Translations under genes and position numbers: made by a program
The notes under the pieces: generated by a model
Told to the model about the DNA's origin: nothing
Databases searched by the model: none
Seen by the model: only the letters and a program-made list of their open reading frames with translations
Assembly: GCA_047967505.1 (NCBI GenBank)
Contig: CM106541.1
Reading direction: 5' to 3' (one strand)
Length of the DNA: 64,000 nt
DNA from: Dipteris shenzhenensis
Lineage: Eukaryota > Polypodiophyta > Polypodiopsida > Gleicheniales
Shown here: positions 9,987 to 19,612 of the stretch, in pieces
Numbering within the stretch: the stretch's first letter is position 1
Layout: the number at the start of each line of letters is the position of its first letter

Positions 9987-10997
9987 ATTAACTAGAAAAG
10001 AAATCAATACATGAGGCTAGACGCTAGGCATGGCGATGCTCGAGGGCCATGGAGGAAAAGGGAACGTGAGGGAAGAAGCGTTAACATAGGTGGGGAAAAG
10101 GGATTAAGAGGGGTGGGAATGAAGAGGGGGACTATGACACAAGGGGGAAGGAAGAGGGGGAAGAGGAGCATGTACATGATGGGAGGTGGAATGTAGAGAT
10201 GGAGACATCAAGGGAAGAGAGTCATGCTTTATTAGAAAGGAAGGATGGGGGTGGGAAATCAAAGTACTAGCTAGGTGGCTTTACAAGAATGAGCGTGTCC
10301 CATCAAGGAATAGCCCCCTCCTTTTATAGCCAAGAGAGGGGGTCTCTTCCAATAAATGCATCCTCCCACATGCATGACATCCTCGCACATGCATGGGGTG
10401 TGTGGAAAAGTCTCCCATGTGGGCTAGGCGGTTACGCACTCTCAATTGTGTGCAACAACCCTTGGCCTCATTTTTCCACATATATCATCCCCTATATCCC
10501 AAGTCTAAGATACTCCCCTGGTCTCTTCCCAATTTGATAATACGTTCAGTCATCTAGGAGGACGAGTGGAGGGTTGGCACAAGGAATCTTGCCACCTCAT
10601 CCTACTTTCCCCATTATTTAACTTGCATTCTTGGACTATCTACACCCCCCCCCCCACATGGACCTATCCTACATGGAGGGAATAATCCAATATAATATCC
10701 ATCTCCACCTATTTTATATTACTTCTCCCATGGTCCTTGGTCCATGTCTCACTAAATGCAGGCATGGAACCGCCTAGGTGGAGGGGTGGCACAGGGAGGA
10801 ACCATGCCACCTTAACATTTTATAATATAACTACCATGGATTATGTACAACACACCTTATGGGTCCTCTTACTTGGAAGGGTGGCACATGGTCATGCCCT
10901 GCCACCTCAACCCTGGGCCCTATGCACCCCATATTTTATTATACTATTGCCACACATATATTTATGCCTTTTACCTTGGTCAAATTTATCCATAACA
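9987..10997 (-). repeat. Gypsy A 5' LTR (long form)
   Basis: Full-length LTR of about 1.01 kb, starting TGTTATGG on the minus strand at 10997. It shares 9987-10273 and 10541-10997 with the other LTR and alone keeps the 10274-10540 segment carrying the TATA box. Confidence 0.9.
10321..10328 (-). promoter_or_regulatory. TATA box in gypsy A 5' LTR
   Basis: The minus strand reads GGCTATAAAAGGAGG around this position, a strong TATA match suited to driving genomic RNA synthesis leftwards. The corresponding part is missing from the 3' LTR. Confidence 0.7.
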
Positions 10998-11065
10998 ACA
11001 CACACACACACACACACACACGCACGCATGCACGCATGCACACATAAACACACACACACACACAT
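10998..11065. repeat. (AC)n-rich microsatellite
   Basis: AC repeats interrupted by CGCACGCATGCACGCATGC. This is the right flank of gypsy A and the likely other half of the tract seen at 2615-2651. Confidence 0.88.
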
Positions 11066-11089
11066 TTACAATCCTCATTCTCTATTTTG

Positions 11090-11760
11090 TACTTGCAAAT
11101 TACTGTGCTTCCCTTTAAAGTCCTTTTGAAAAACACTTTAAAAAAAAAAAGTTCCCTTATTTTCTTCTTTATTTAATCTTATTTTAAAAAAAAATTGTGC
11201 TTTATTTCTCTTTATTTTTTTATATTGTATTTTTTCTTATTTTCGTTTACTCTTTCGTATTTTTTCCTATTTTTCTTAAATTTTCTTAAAATTTTCACTT
11301 TTATGCTTTATTTCCTCCCCCCTATTTTTTCCGCTTATATTCTCCTATCTTCCTTTTAAAAAATTGCATTAATTTCCCCTAAATTTCCATATCTACTTTA
11401 ATTTTTTCATTGTTCCTCCCTAGTCTCTCCATCTCCCGACTAAACTCGCTTACTGAACTCCCCCCCCTCCTCGACGCTTGCTCTATCTGTTTTACCCCTC
11501 TTAAACTCTCTCTCCCTACTTTTCCCTTCTTTCCTTATCTATTCAATTTATTCACAACTTTTTATATTTCTTTACATTTTCTTACCTTTTAGATTTATTT
11601 CTTATTCGCTTTTTATCCTAAAACTTTCATTTTTCTTGTATTTTCTCTAATTTCTAGTTTATTTTAGTTTGCTTAATTATTCTCATTTATTCACAATTAT
11701 CTCTATCATAACCCTCCTAAACCCACCTAGCTTTACCACCCCCCAAACCCCTCCGACTTC
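11090..11760. repeat. Pyrimidine-rich low-complexity tract
   Basis: The + strand is dominated by T and C with short motifs such as TTTTCTTATTTTC and TTTCCCCTAAATTTCC, which are complements of units in the purine-rich block 1-650. No gene. Confidence 0.65.
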
Positions 11761-13099
11761 TACTATCTCCAAACTCTGTCACTCCTATGACGTTCTCTCT
11801 TGCGACTCCCCCGACTACGAACCCTAGTTAAACCCCCTTACAAGCCTCCACACTCACCGATCTACTCATCCTTACTGCCCCTCCCACAATGCCTACTGCT
11901 CATGCTCTCCTGCTCCCATACTAATCGCTACCCTCTCGCCCGCATGTGGCTCTAAGCTCCTTGTAGTCACCTTGATGCTCCTTGTACTGTTGGTGGTTGC
12001 TCATTAATCTCCAGCTGCCATTTCTATGCCAACTTCGGTTCTGTGTGTTGTGCTGCTTTGGGCTGTTTGCTAGCACGTATATCTTGGTTTGCGTGCCTTC
12101 ATGTTTCTCCCCCTATGCCTGTGACTCGCGAGTCTTCCTTACTCCCCTTGGCCCATGTGATCTCCGATGACGGCCATTTTTTGGCTCCCCATGCTTGTAG
12201 ACACGTCTGAGACCCCTGGTTTCCGCTTCATCAAATTTTGTGCCTCCTAATTCGTGCTTTAGGTGCTTCTGGGAGTTTGAGCTCACACTTGGACACAACT
12301 ACTAACGAGTGGCTAATAGAACCAATAGGACTAAACTAGATCTATTGGCTACAAAAAGGTGTAATGCAATGGAGAAAGGTGCCGCTAGTCGCACCTTATG
12401 ATGGAGATTTTGTCACACCACGTGATGGAGAAAGGTGTTGCTCGTCACACCATGCTATGGAGATTTTGTTGGACGGTTGATAAGCGACACTTTGCATGCA
12501 CGACTGAATGTCAATTTCAATTGTGCGATCATTAAATGCCTTGCTCCATGTGTGTGCCTTTGAATTGTACCATTAGATCTACAGTAGATCTAATAAATGA
12601 CCTTGACTATACTATGGGCAGTCCTTGCAACCAAGGCACATGGCGCACATGGGTCGGCTCACCTCCCCCTCCACCTAATGCACTTGTAGCCTCCCTTACA
12701 CAAACTCTTACACCACTTACATTAGGAAACGAATCATTATTTATAATTCACACATTTAATATAGCATACCATAACCTCTTAAGCTTTGTACTAACAAAAT
12801 CACTGCTACCTTAATCCAATCCTTATAAGGCCCTTTTGGGTTCAAAAATCCCCTAATGGGATGTTAATGATAGGAAAATAAAGTTTAAAAAAAGGTAGAG
12901 TAGGTTATTGGTTAGGGGTTGAGGCCAATCACTATGTTGAATATGTCATATAATTTGATAGCAAAAGACGTGGCCATTGGAATTCAAGAGATTTGCATGT
13001 CTAAGGTATAAGAACATGATTAATATGCCATAATTTTTAGAAAAATATGTATCTTGTTGGGATTTGATCTAAATAATATAATTGGTTGACATGGGAGCT
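11761..13099. other. No gene seen
   Basis: Mixed sequence without recognisable coding. At 12390-12480 a short motif (GATGGAGA-AGGTG, TCACACCA) recurs two or three times. Frames at 11982-12298 and 12536-12814 show no family features. Confidence 0.5.
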
Positions 13100-13700
13100 A
13101 CATTGTTAACATGCTAGAAGGAATCTATTTATCCAAATGACTAGGGCATTGCTTGGACTACCTTTTCCATCCTATGCCTCATATGGTGGGATGGGCCAGA
13201 GATACACTTCAGAGGTCATTGAGGCAAGGATGTTCACTTGCCCATCTATTGTCTACTTTGGTAATTGTCTCATGAATTATAGTGATTAAGGTTAGAGTGG
13301 AGAGACGGATGACCTGAAGACCTTAGACTACCCTCGGGCAAGCATCTAGTGTTAACAACATCTCTTTGCAAATGAAATTATAGCCTTATCAATGGTAGAG
13401 ACAAACAAGGTCAGGATCCTTGGAGAATTGGCACACTAATTTATGATATGTCAATTCCATGTTTCTAATAGAAGAGTTATGGACTATGAATTTCAAACTG
13501 TGACGAGTAGATTGGGCACATAGTTTGCATATAAAGTGGATAAATAGAGGTAGAAGTGCATTTGGAGTTTGATGTAGTTGCTAGGCAATGGTACAATGCA
13601 TTCATGGATAAGCAAGGAAGAGATTAGACCTTGGCAAAGCTATGGACTCCGATAGAAGTCTAGGGTGCTCAGCATGTCGTAATGGCAACCACTTTTCTCC
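13100..13700 (+). pseudogene. LINE reverse transcriptase fragment
   Basis: Translation at about 13205-13260 gives RSLRQGCSLAHLLSTLVI, which matches the non-LTR RT motif R-G-x-RQG-C-P-L-S-P-x-L-F. Downstream sequence (about 13360-13400) can be read as the region around the FADD box, with heavy decay. Stops occur in every frame. No endonuclease or 3' tail is identified. This is a different portion of a LINE from the fragment at 860-1850, so the two do not overlap for comparison. Confidence 0.65.
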
Positions 13701-14457
13701 ATTAGTTTGGTGATCCTACCTCATCTAAAAGACTCTTTATCTCAACAAATTATTCCATACATATAACTTGACCTAAGCTAAAACTTAACTGAAAAGTCCT
13801 TTTCTTTTCAATGTTAGTTGGAAGTCAAAGAGATAACTTCAAAATTTCGTACAAGACATATTGTATCCACTCATAGGGCCACTATGAGAGAGGAGTACTC
13901 CGGAATTATATGGGAGGCTATAAGTGCCCATGTAAACTTTTGTGTGAGAGTAGTAAGGCTATGAAGTTGCCATGCTAAGAGCTTGTATGCTTTGTCTTTC
14001 AATTTAAAAAAAAAAGAGCTTGTATGCATTGTGTGTAAGGTGTAATGAACAAGTGAATGTTTTAGAGAGCTTTATGCTCTATAACAAAGATTCGAAGTAT
14101 GGAGGACTTTAAAGAAGCATAGTTCTTCTAAAGACTCCTGGTGTTACAATAGCTTATGTAAAAGAGTTTTAAGTTCTTGCCCTTATGAATGAGAGGGAAC
14201 TGGCCTCATTATTAGAGCATTACAAACCATTTTTTAATTCCTTAGGCAAGCAGCATAGCAAGATCAATTCCAAATTCAAGCTAGGATTGAGACACGTGTC
14301 ACCCTATTTTGAGATTCTTCTCGCCTAAATAAGGTTCTCATCTTTTTTTGCATGGATAGGAGCTCCTTTACAAAATTCAAGGTATGGTTGCATGGACAGT
14401 AGTACCTTCCTAAATCACGTAAACGAATAACTAATAACGCTGGGTCCGACGCCATCC
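13701..14457. other. Spacer before the P-loop gene
   Basis: No recognisable coding. An A-run at about 14004-14013 and AT-rich sequence are seen. The last ~200 bases would hold the promoter and 5' UTR of the P-loop gene, but no clear TATA element could be assigned. Confidence 0.45.
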
Positions 14458-15185
14458 ATGGGGAAGCGCACACGTAGTAAGCAGGTGGTAACACTTGCCG
14501 AGGCCAGAGAAGCGGCCAAGGCAATCGTGTACATGCCAGGAAACCGTCTGTTTGATAGGAAGCACGCCATCCCTTTGCCGTATCTAGGAATGGGAAAGTC
14601 GAATGTTCAGCCTCCCCTAGATCTCCGTTACATACCTTGCACGGATTTTTTGCAATTGTGCAGTGCCTTTGCCGCAGGAATCCACCCAAAGCTGGTAATA
14701 ACAGGGCCAAAGGGCATTGGAAAGAGCTGCGATCTCCGAACTCTGGCCTGCTTTGTTTACAGGGATTTTGCTAGGATCCTCTCAACAGGCTCCCGTAGGC
14801 CGGTGTGCTTCTGGAACCTGTCAGAAACCACGGATGATATAGTAGAGGTGGTGCGAGATGCAATTCTTTTCGCCTATCTGGTACCTCGCACAGGGGAGAC
14901 AGATGACGAACGGGCAAAAAAAGAAAGCGAGACAAAAAGGAGATCTTCCGTTTTTTGGTGGATGGATGGGAATATCTTGATGAGAGGGACTCTCATGGCA
15001 ATCCCCTGGATAGATCTAGGCAACGCGAATATGTTCAGGTGCAACTTGGATCGCTGTTCTCGAAAGGTTTCACCCTGTGGAAGGTTGCAACCGCGAAATC
15101 TACAATCGTCCGTGACAAATTTGTGTCTACCTTCACGACGAAGAATGCTTTTAATGAGGTACTCTCGCCCCACATGAACGTGTAG
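14458..15185 (+). pseudogene. P-loop NTPase, RHS/Crinkler-like, one frameshift
   Basis: The + frame from ATG 14458 has a basic N-terminus, then VITGPKGIGKSCDL with a Walker A P-loop (GPKGIGKS, residues 83-90; codons from 14704). The first frame continues to KRRSSVF at about 14953. The natural continuation lies one frame over, VFLVDGWEYLDE, which gives a hydrophobic strand ending in Asp, a plausible Walker B. The change occurs at the T-run 14951-14956, where one T seems to be missing. The second frame then stays open to the stop at 15183-15185. The context LVITGPKGIGKS followed by a region on host-residue recognition resembles the NTPase module of RHS/Crinkler-type proteins known from protists, fungi and some early land plants. 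This assignment is by motif only. Combined length is about 242 codons, short for such proteins, so it may be truncated or have further exons. Sequencing error cannot be excluded. Confidence 0.6.
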
Positions 15186-15215
15186 TTACAGGAACATGTG
15201 GTTAAATTTGTATAG

Positions 15216-15345
15216 AGATGATCATGCTTTTACATGATCATATGGTTATATACACTACCAACTTTCTATCTACTTCATAAAACAAAGATGATCATGCTTT
15301 CATATGATCATATAGTTATATACACTGCGAACTTTGTATCCACAT
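15216..15345. repeat. 70-bp tandem duplication
   Basis: AGATGATCATGCTTT begins at 15216 and again at 15286, each copy containing the self-complementary-looking GATCATG...CATGATCA. It lies immediately after the P-loop gene, in what would be its 3' region. Confidence 0.82.
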
Positions 15346-16329
15346 CAATGTATGGTTGTATGCAATATTGCTCCACTATTAGTACTACTTAAAATCCACT
15401 TCAGTGTTGATCGTGTATTCAGACTGATATTGTCCACTTCGAAATTTCAACATTACTACTTCTCAAGCTCACAAACATCAAACTACTACACATCACAGTC
15501 GAACATCCACTCGCCATTTACTTCCTATACATAACAGCTGCCTGCCCGGATCTAGTTTCAAGTGGGGGCCTATACTCCTTAGCACTTGCACAAGTTGATA
15601 ACCATTTAGGCGTCTGTTATGGGCAAAGAAGCTGAAACACCATTTAGGATGGACAGTTTTTGGCAGCAAGAAGATGAAACTGTCTCTGCGAGTTTTCAGT
15701 TGACTTCAACAGCTAACAAAATAAGTAAAGTTAAGCTCAATAGCGTGTAACAGAGCTACTTAAAGCTACCATATAACATAAGGGAAACTTCTGTATTTCA
15801 CTGCTACTTATCTGTAAGGTTATAAAATGTCTTGGAAAACAAAGTGAAAGAACAAGATCGTGCCCGTTTGAACTCCTAGAATGCTGTGTAAACCTATAAT
15901 TCTGTGAACGGAAACTCTGGCTTAAGCAATCTCAAGGAATAGGTTGTTGTGGTCAACACGGACAGTACAACAGAATCAATCTGCTCTCAGTAGTTGCTTG
16001 AGAATGCATACAGGTCGAGGGGATGCAGACTTCGAAGGCATCCAGAGATTAGATTTACTTTCAAACATAGTTTACACAGTAAAGTCTAAAGTTCTGCACA
16101 TGAATCTGGAGATGAGAAAATGCAGCACGAGCAAATGATGACGGAATTAACCGGAAACAGATAAATGGAACGTGAGCAGAAATGGTGATGAATTTCAGGC
16201 TTTCTGCGGTGGAGGAACAGAGCATAAGCAAAAAAGATAATAGAAATCAAGGGTGGCTTATCACGATTTGTTGGAGTTAATGCCTCCAAGGAGCCTTGGA
16301 ATCGCCTGCAATCGTGGCTCGACCTGCTG
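15346..16329. other. Spacer, no gene seen
   Basis: AT-rich non-coding sequence between the P-loop gene and the stop of the membrane protein gene. It probably contains the 3' UTR of the latter (minus strand). Confidence 0.5.
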
Positions 16330-17202
16330 CTACAGATTGAAGAGTGATCTTATGGCCGGCAGAGACGAACAAAGGCGCGAGAGGAAGGGCTGACGGGTAT
16401 TTGAAACGTCCGAGCCGGCGAGCACAGCGGGTGGCGAGGAGGAGGCCCTCGAAAGGCAAGAGGGGGAAACATTCTCCGGATCGATAATTTCAGCTCCACA
16501 ATCTATCGAATCGCTGCTGTTAGGCATTGCCGAAGAATGAGATTGGCCAGCGATATCTGGTTCCGTGCTGGAGTGATCAATGTCATGAGGGGATGAGGGG
16601 GAGGGGTTGGCCTCCATGAAATGGGGTCGCAGGAACCAATCCGTCAGCGAACTTACGTCGCTAACAAAAACGTTCTCACCAAGTCGGGCCAATTCGCTGC
16701 GAACAAGCATCGACATGCAGCAGGTGCGCAACAGAACGTGAAGGAATACGGCCAACAATACGTACAGGGTCGCCCTTCTGGCGTAAAACCTCCACCACGG
16801 TTCCGTCCAAATTGATGCTGGGACGATTTCCGGCGCTGCAGCAGCTGGAGATGGCGAAAACGACAGCTCGAGTCGATCAGCTGTGAAATCCGAGTCCAGC
16901 GATGGTGCACCGTCTCCCTGCTTTCTTCTGTCACCATCCAGCTCGCTAGCTTCATCGTCGGAGCCGTTGCACACATTCTTCGCACAGGTTTCATTCCACT
17001 CGGTGAGTAATTCCGGCAGGCATTGATCCGTGCTGCAGATGCTCGGAAGGACGCTCACTGGCATGAATCTCCCTTCGCCGAATCGATCTCCCCAACAGAA
17101 GAGAGTGGAGTTGCCCTCCACTGGCGCGCAACAGAACGAATGGCGCAGCGCTGTGGCAGACACGAAGATCAAATTGCACGTCGTGATCAAGCACCGAATC
17201 AT
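16330..17202 (-). CDS. Predicted single-pass (type I) membrane protein
   Basis: An uninterrupted minus-strand frame. The frame is open from 17337 (335 codons), but I favour the ATG at 17202-17200 (290 aa) because it starts directly with a signal-peptide-like segment: MIRCLITTCNLIFVSATA. Counted from the upstream ATG (subtract 45 for the preferred start): an ectodomain with seven Cys (69, 70, 81, 101, 106, 118, 123) and three N-glycosylation sequons (NST 76, NET 115, NGS 124); an acidic/Ser-rich stretch; one membrane segment at about 190-210 (LYVLLAVFLHVLL); then a Ser/Pro-rich cytosolic tail of about 125 residues. I do not recognise the family. The region is GC-richer than its surroundings, and no stop or frameshift interrupts it, which supports a real gene. 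It might have additional 5' exons. Confidence 0.62.
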   Translation of the reverse strand: MIRCLITTCNLIFVSATALRHSFCCAPVEGNSTLFCWGDRFGEGRFMPVSVLPSICSTDQCLPELLTEWNETCAKNVCNGSDDEASELDGDRRKQGDGAPSLDSDFTADRLELSFSPSPAAAAPEIVPASIWTEPWWRFYARRATLYVLLAVFLHVLLRTCCMSMLVRSELARLGENVFVSDVSSLTDWFLRPHFMEANPSPSSPHDIDHSSTEPDIAGQSHSSAMPNSSDSIDCGAEIIDPENVSPSCLSRASSSPPAVLAGSDVSNTRQPFLSRLCSSLPAIRSLFNL

Positions 17203-17639
17203 TGTTCCGGGAAGCCGCGATCGACCTGTTACAAAATCGAAAGTCGCATCAGAATCCTCTGCGCCCCACTTTCTGCAAGGAATTCGGCTTGCAGTGCGCA
17301 AAATCCCAATCCTCCTACTCGCAAATCGATTCCACAACGAAAGGCAAGCACAACATCCATCTCCCTCGAACTAATCGGCCGTTAATGTTGCAACGACACG
17401 GCACAAGCGTCGATATAACAGAGTCAATTCAAAGTAGCTCCGAATGTCCGGTAGCTAGTAGCCAAAATAAACCGATAAACTGATTTCTGAAGAAGACAGA
17501 ATCCGGCGTATGGTGCATTGGCGGGAAGACTAGAACTAGTTTGGCATTCCAACTGTATGTTCTCGGGCAGCGCAAACGGACATCCCACATTTTCCCTCAT
17601 TCCATTACAATTTGAAAACGAATGCGCATGCAGAAACCT
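17203..17639 (-). other. Upstream region of the membrane protein gene
   Basis: It would contain the promoter and 5' UTR on the minus strand. The open frame extends to 17337 but reads as unstructured basic sequence. Several + strand frames here are shadows of GC-rich sequence. Confidence 0.4.
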
Positions 17640-18150
17640 ATGCTTTGAGCTTCCGAACGGACGATCGTGAGGAGCCACAGCTGGGGATAAATTTCTACGA
17701 TCTCTTCGAGTTCACTCTAAAACCTCAATCACGGATGAATTTCACAAAAACTATGCGTGAATTTGAGTCTTCGGAACGGATTTGCTCACAGGAAACAGAA
17801 AACGCCGACATTCAATTCTCTGTTCCACAATAAAGCATGCGTAAATTTCAGTCTTCGGAATAAGACAGAAACGATGAAGGATTTACAAAAGGAATCCGAA
17901 CTTGCGGACGGATTTGCGCACAGGAATCGGACGGAAACGCACTGATTCAACACTGCTTATTGATCAAGAAGGAATTCATGTAATAGATTTACGTTTCGGC
18001 ACGGATTTGCGCACCGGGATCGGACAGAAACACAGTGATTCAACACTGCGTACAGAAACAGGAAGAAGGAGAATCAAATGTTTACCAGAGAAGCGGACGA
18101 ATGCTGCGCAGATGATCTGAGCTTTGGAATGGATGATCGCGAGGAATTAC
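17640..18150. repeat. Diverged repeat with CGGATTTGCGCAC unit
   Basis: A unit containing TTCGGAACGGATTTGC, then GCACAGGAATCGGACGGAAA and TGATTCAACACTG occurs in strongly diverged copies at about 17651, 17769, 17901, 17993 and 18121. The best pair (17901 and 17993) is 92 bp apart. It lies upstream of the minus-strand membrane protein gene. Confidence 0.65.
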
Positions 18151-18785
18151 GAACGAAAACTTTTGAGGAATTGGAAGCTTTTTCACAAGAAATCCACAAA
18201 GCAGGGAAGGTCTCTTCGGAATCCTGTGTCTGATTCGGAATGCGTTCTCGTCTTAAGAATGCTGAGGTGTCAAGGAATCAGCATGCATTGAGAAAATAAT
18301 GCTGAGGTGTGACATGGTGGTTCATGGAGAGAGTAGAGATTGAATTCCCCTCGCCCAGTCGCGCCACTCACCAAGGAGAGTTCCCATCCAAACCAAGGCT
18401 TGGTTAGTAGAAATATCTGGCAGTCCAATGCCACCCCAGCTTGATGCTTTTTAGTGAGTCCACCCCAACATTCCACCATTGGACTTGGATATCTCCTTGT
18501 CAAAGACATTGAAGTGTCTATCTCTGCCTATGGTGGTAGCCAGTGATAGCACAAGAAGTGGTGTAGCCATTGCAAATGGTGGTTGGGCAGGAATTTCCAA
18601 CATGTGGAGAAGCAATTTGCCCCCCCCCCCCCCCCAGCTAACTCCCTAGTGCCAGCAACGGCATAGGGAAGCCCTCTAAAGCAAAATGTAAAAATCTTTT
18701 AGGCTAAAGGCATCAAGGTAGCCACAGTCGCACCGGTCGTCTAGCAACCATACCGTGCTAAGATCTTGCCTTCCACATCATGATG
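18151..18785. other. No gene seen
   Basis: Contains a poly-C run at about 18620-18637. The sequence AATGCTGAGGTGT repeats at 18258 and 18299. Confidence 0.5.
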
Positions 18786-18960
18786 TAGGATTGCACCCAA
18801 GGTGAAATAGGCATGCTTATAACAATGGTACCTCAACATTGCTAGCCTATCATGGCATGGTACCACAATGCTTACAACAATGGTACCACAAATTGCTAGC
18901 CTATCATGGCATGGTAGGCTAGGATTGCACCCAAGATGAAACAGACACACCTACAACAAT
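18786..18960. repeat. Local tandem repeats (CTAGCCTATCATGGCATGGTA)
   Basis: CTAGCCTATCATGGCATGGT and ACAACAATGGTACC each occur twice, and AGGATTGCACCCAAG occurs at both ends, indicating a short nested tandem duplication. From 18961 to 19240 no gene is seen. Confidence 0.75.
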
Positions 18961-19245
18961 GGTGTGCCCAATGTGGGCTGTGGGTTCTTACTTGATTGTA
19001 GGTATGCGAGGGGTATGGAGAGAATGCATTGGTAAGTTGAGCTGGAAGGGACGGGGAGGACTGGGGAAGAGCTGTGCAAGCTGAAGAGGGCCCGTTTGCT
19101 CGTCTGTTTATGATAAGTGCCTGTAGCATGTTCAGGAAAGGGATTGTCTCCTGGGCCAACATCTGGGACGAGATTGGTGTGAGATGGATGAGGAGCATTC
19201 ATCAACATGGTTGGGGGAATGAAGGATTTCACCTCCATTGGGAGT

Positions 19246-19389
19246 TTTAAGGTGTAGAAGGAGTTTCACGGTTCAGAAAAAGGTTCAAGGTTTCACTATG
19301 AGTTTCAGGGTTCAAAAGGAGGTTCCAGGATTTAGGAGTTTCAGGGGGGGGGGTTCAAGGTTAGAAGGGGGATCCGGGGTTCAAGATAG
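19246..19389. repeat. Minisatellite of GAGTTTCAGGGTTCA-type units
   Basis: About 30-bp units (GGAGTTTCAGGGTTCA, then AAAGGAGGTTC) recur four to five times with variation and a G-run. It ends next to the copia 1 insertion site. Some units resemble a TTTCAGGG variant of the plant telomere repeat, probably by chance. Confidence 0.7.
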
Positions 19390-19394
19390 AGTAC
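19390..19394 (+). repeat. Copia 1 target-site duplication, left
   Basis: AGTAC, matched by AGTAC at 25739-25743 immediately after the right LTR. Confidence 0.75.
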
Positions 19395-19567
19395 CGTGGG
19401 AGTTAAAGGCCAATGTGTCTTAACCCCGGTCATGCACAATACTCAAACACATATATATATGGATGACATAGAAGATATAGGGTGTTTTGCACCCACTAAA
19501 CCTTGTGTGGATCTCCTTCTCTCACCTCTTCCGTTTTCGTTTCTGCTTCCGTTGCTGAATCTCCTCA
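19395..19567 (+). repeat. Copia 1 left LTR
   Basis: Direct repeat of 25561-25738, ending in CTCCTCA. It includes an ATATATAT stretch and the common string GTGTTTTGCACCCACTA. Confidence 0.88.
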
Positions 19568-19569
19568 AC

Positions 19570-19581
19570 TGGTATTAGAGT
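19570..19581 (+). promoter_or_regulatory. Copia 1 primer-binding site
   Basis: TGGTATTAGAGT, 2 bases after the LTR. One mismatch from the plant iMet-tRNA complement TGGTATCAGAG. Confidence 0.85.
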
Positions 19582-19612
19582 GCAGGTGGTCTAGCTGAGC
19601 CCGTGTGTGTAC

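Larger units (their letters stand above)
2656..10997 (-). mobile_element. Ty3/gypsy LTR retrotransposon A, full structure, decayed coding
   Basis: About 8.3 kb. Reading on the minus strand: 5' LTR (10997-9987), PBS, leader, an RNase H/CCHC frame, gag, protease, RT, RNase H, integrase, PPT, 3' LTR (3405-2656). The PR-RT-RNH-IN order defines Ty3/gypsy. Each domain is identifiable, but frames are broken by frameshifts and stops, so the element is non-autonomous now. (AC)n sequence flanks both sides, and any target duplication is hidden in the repeat. The additional RNase H domain located before gag is unusual and is annotated separately. I saw no chromodomain at the integrase end, which terminates in a GPY-like region running up to the PPT. 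Confidence 0.88.

Noticed and set aside
2680-10196. Two nearly identical 61-codon ORFs that look like a duplicated gene
   Set aside because: They are parts of the two LTRs of gypsy A, and identity is expected from LTR duplication.
19240-19390. Interstitial telomere repeat
   Set aside because: Units are about 30 bp with GAGTTTCAGGGTTCA cores. Exact TTTAGGG units are rare, so the resemblance is superficial.
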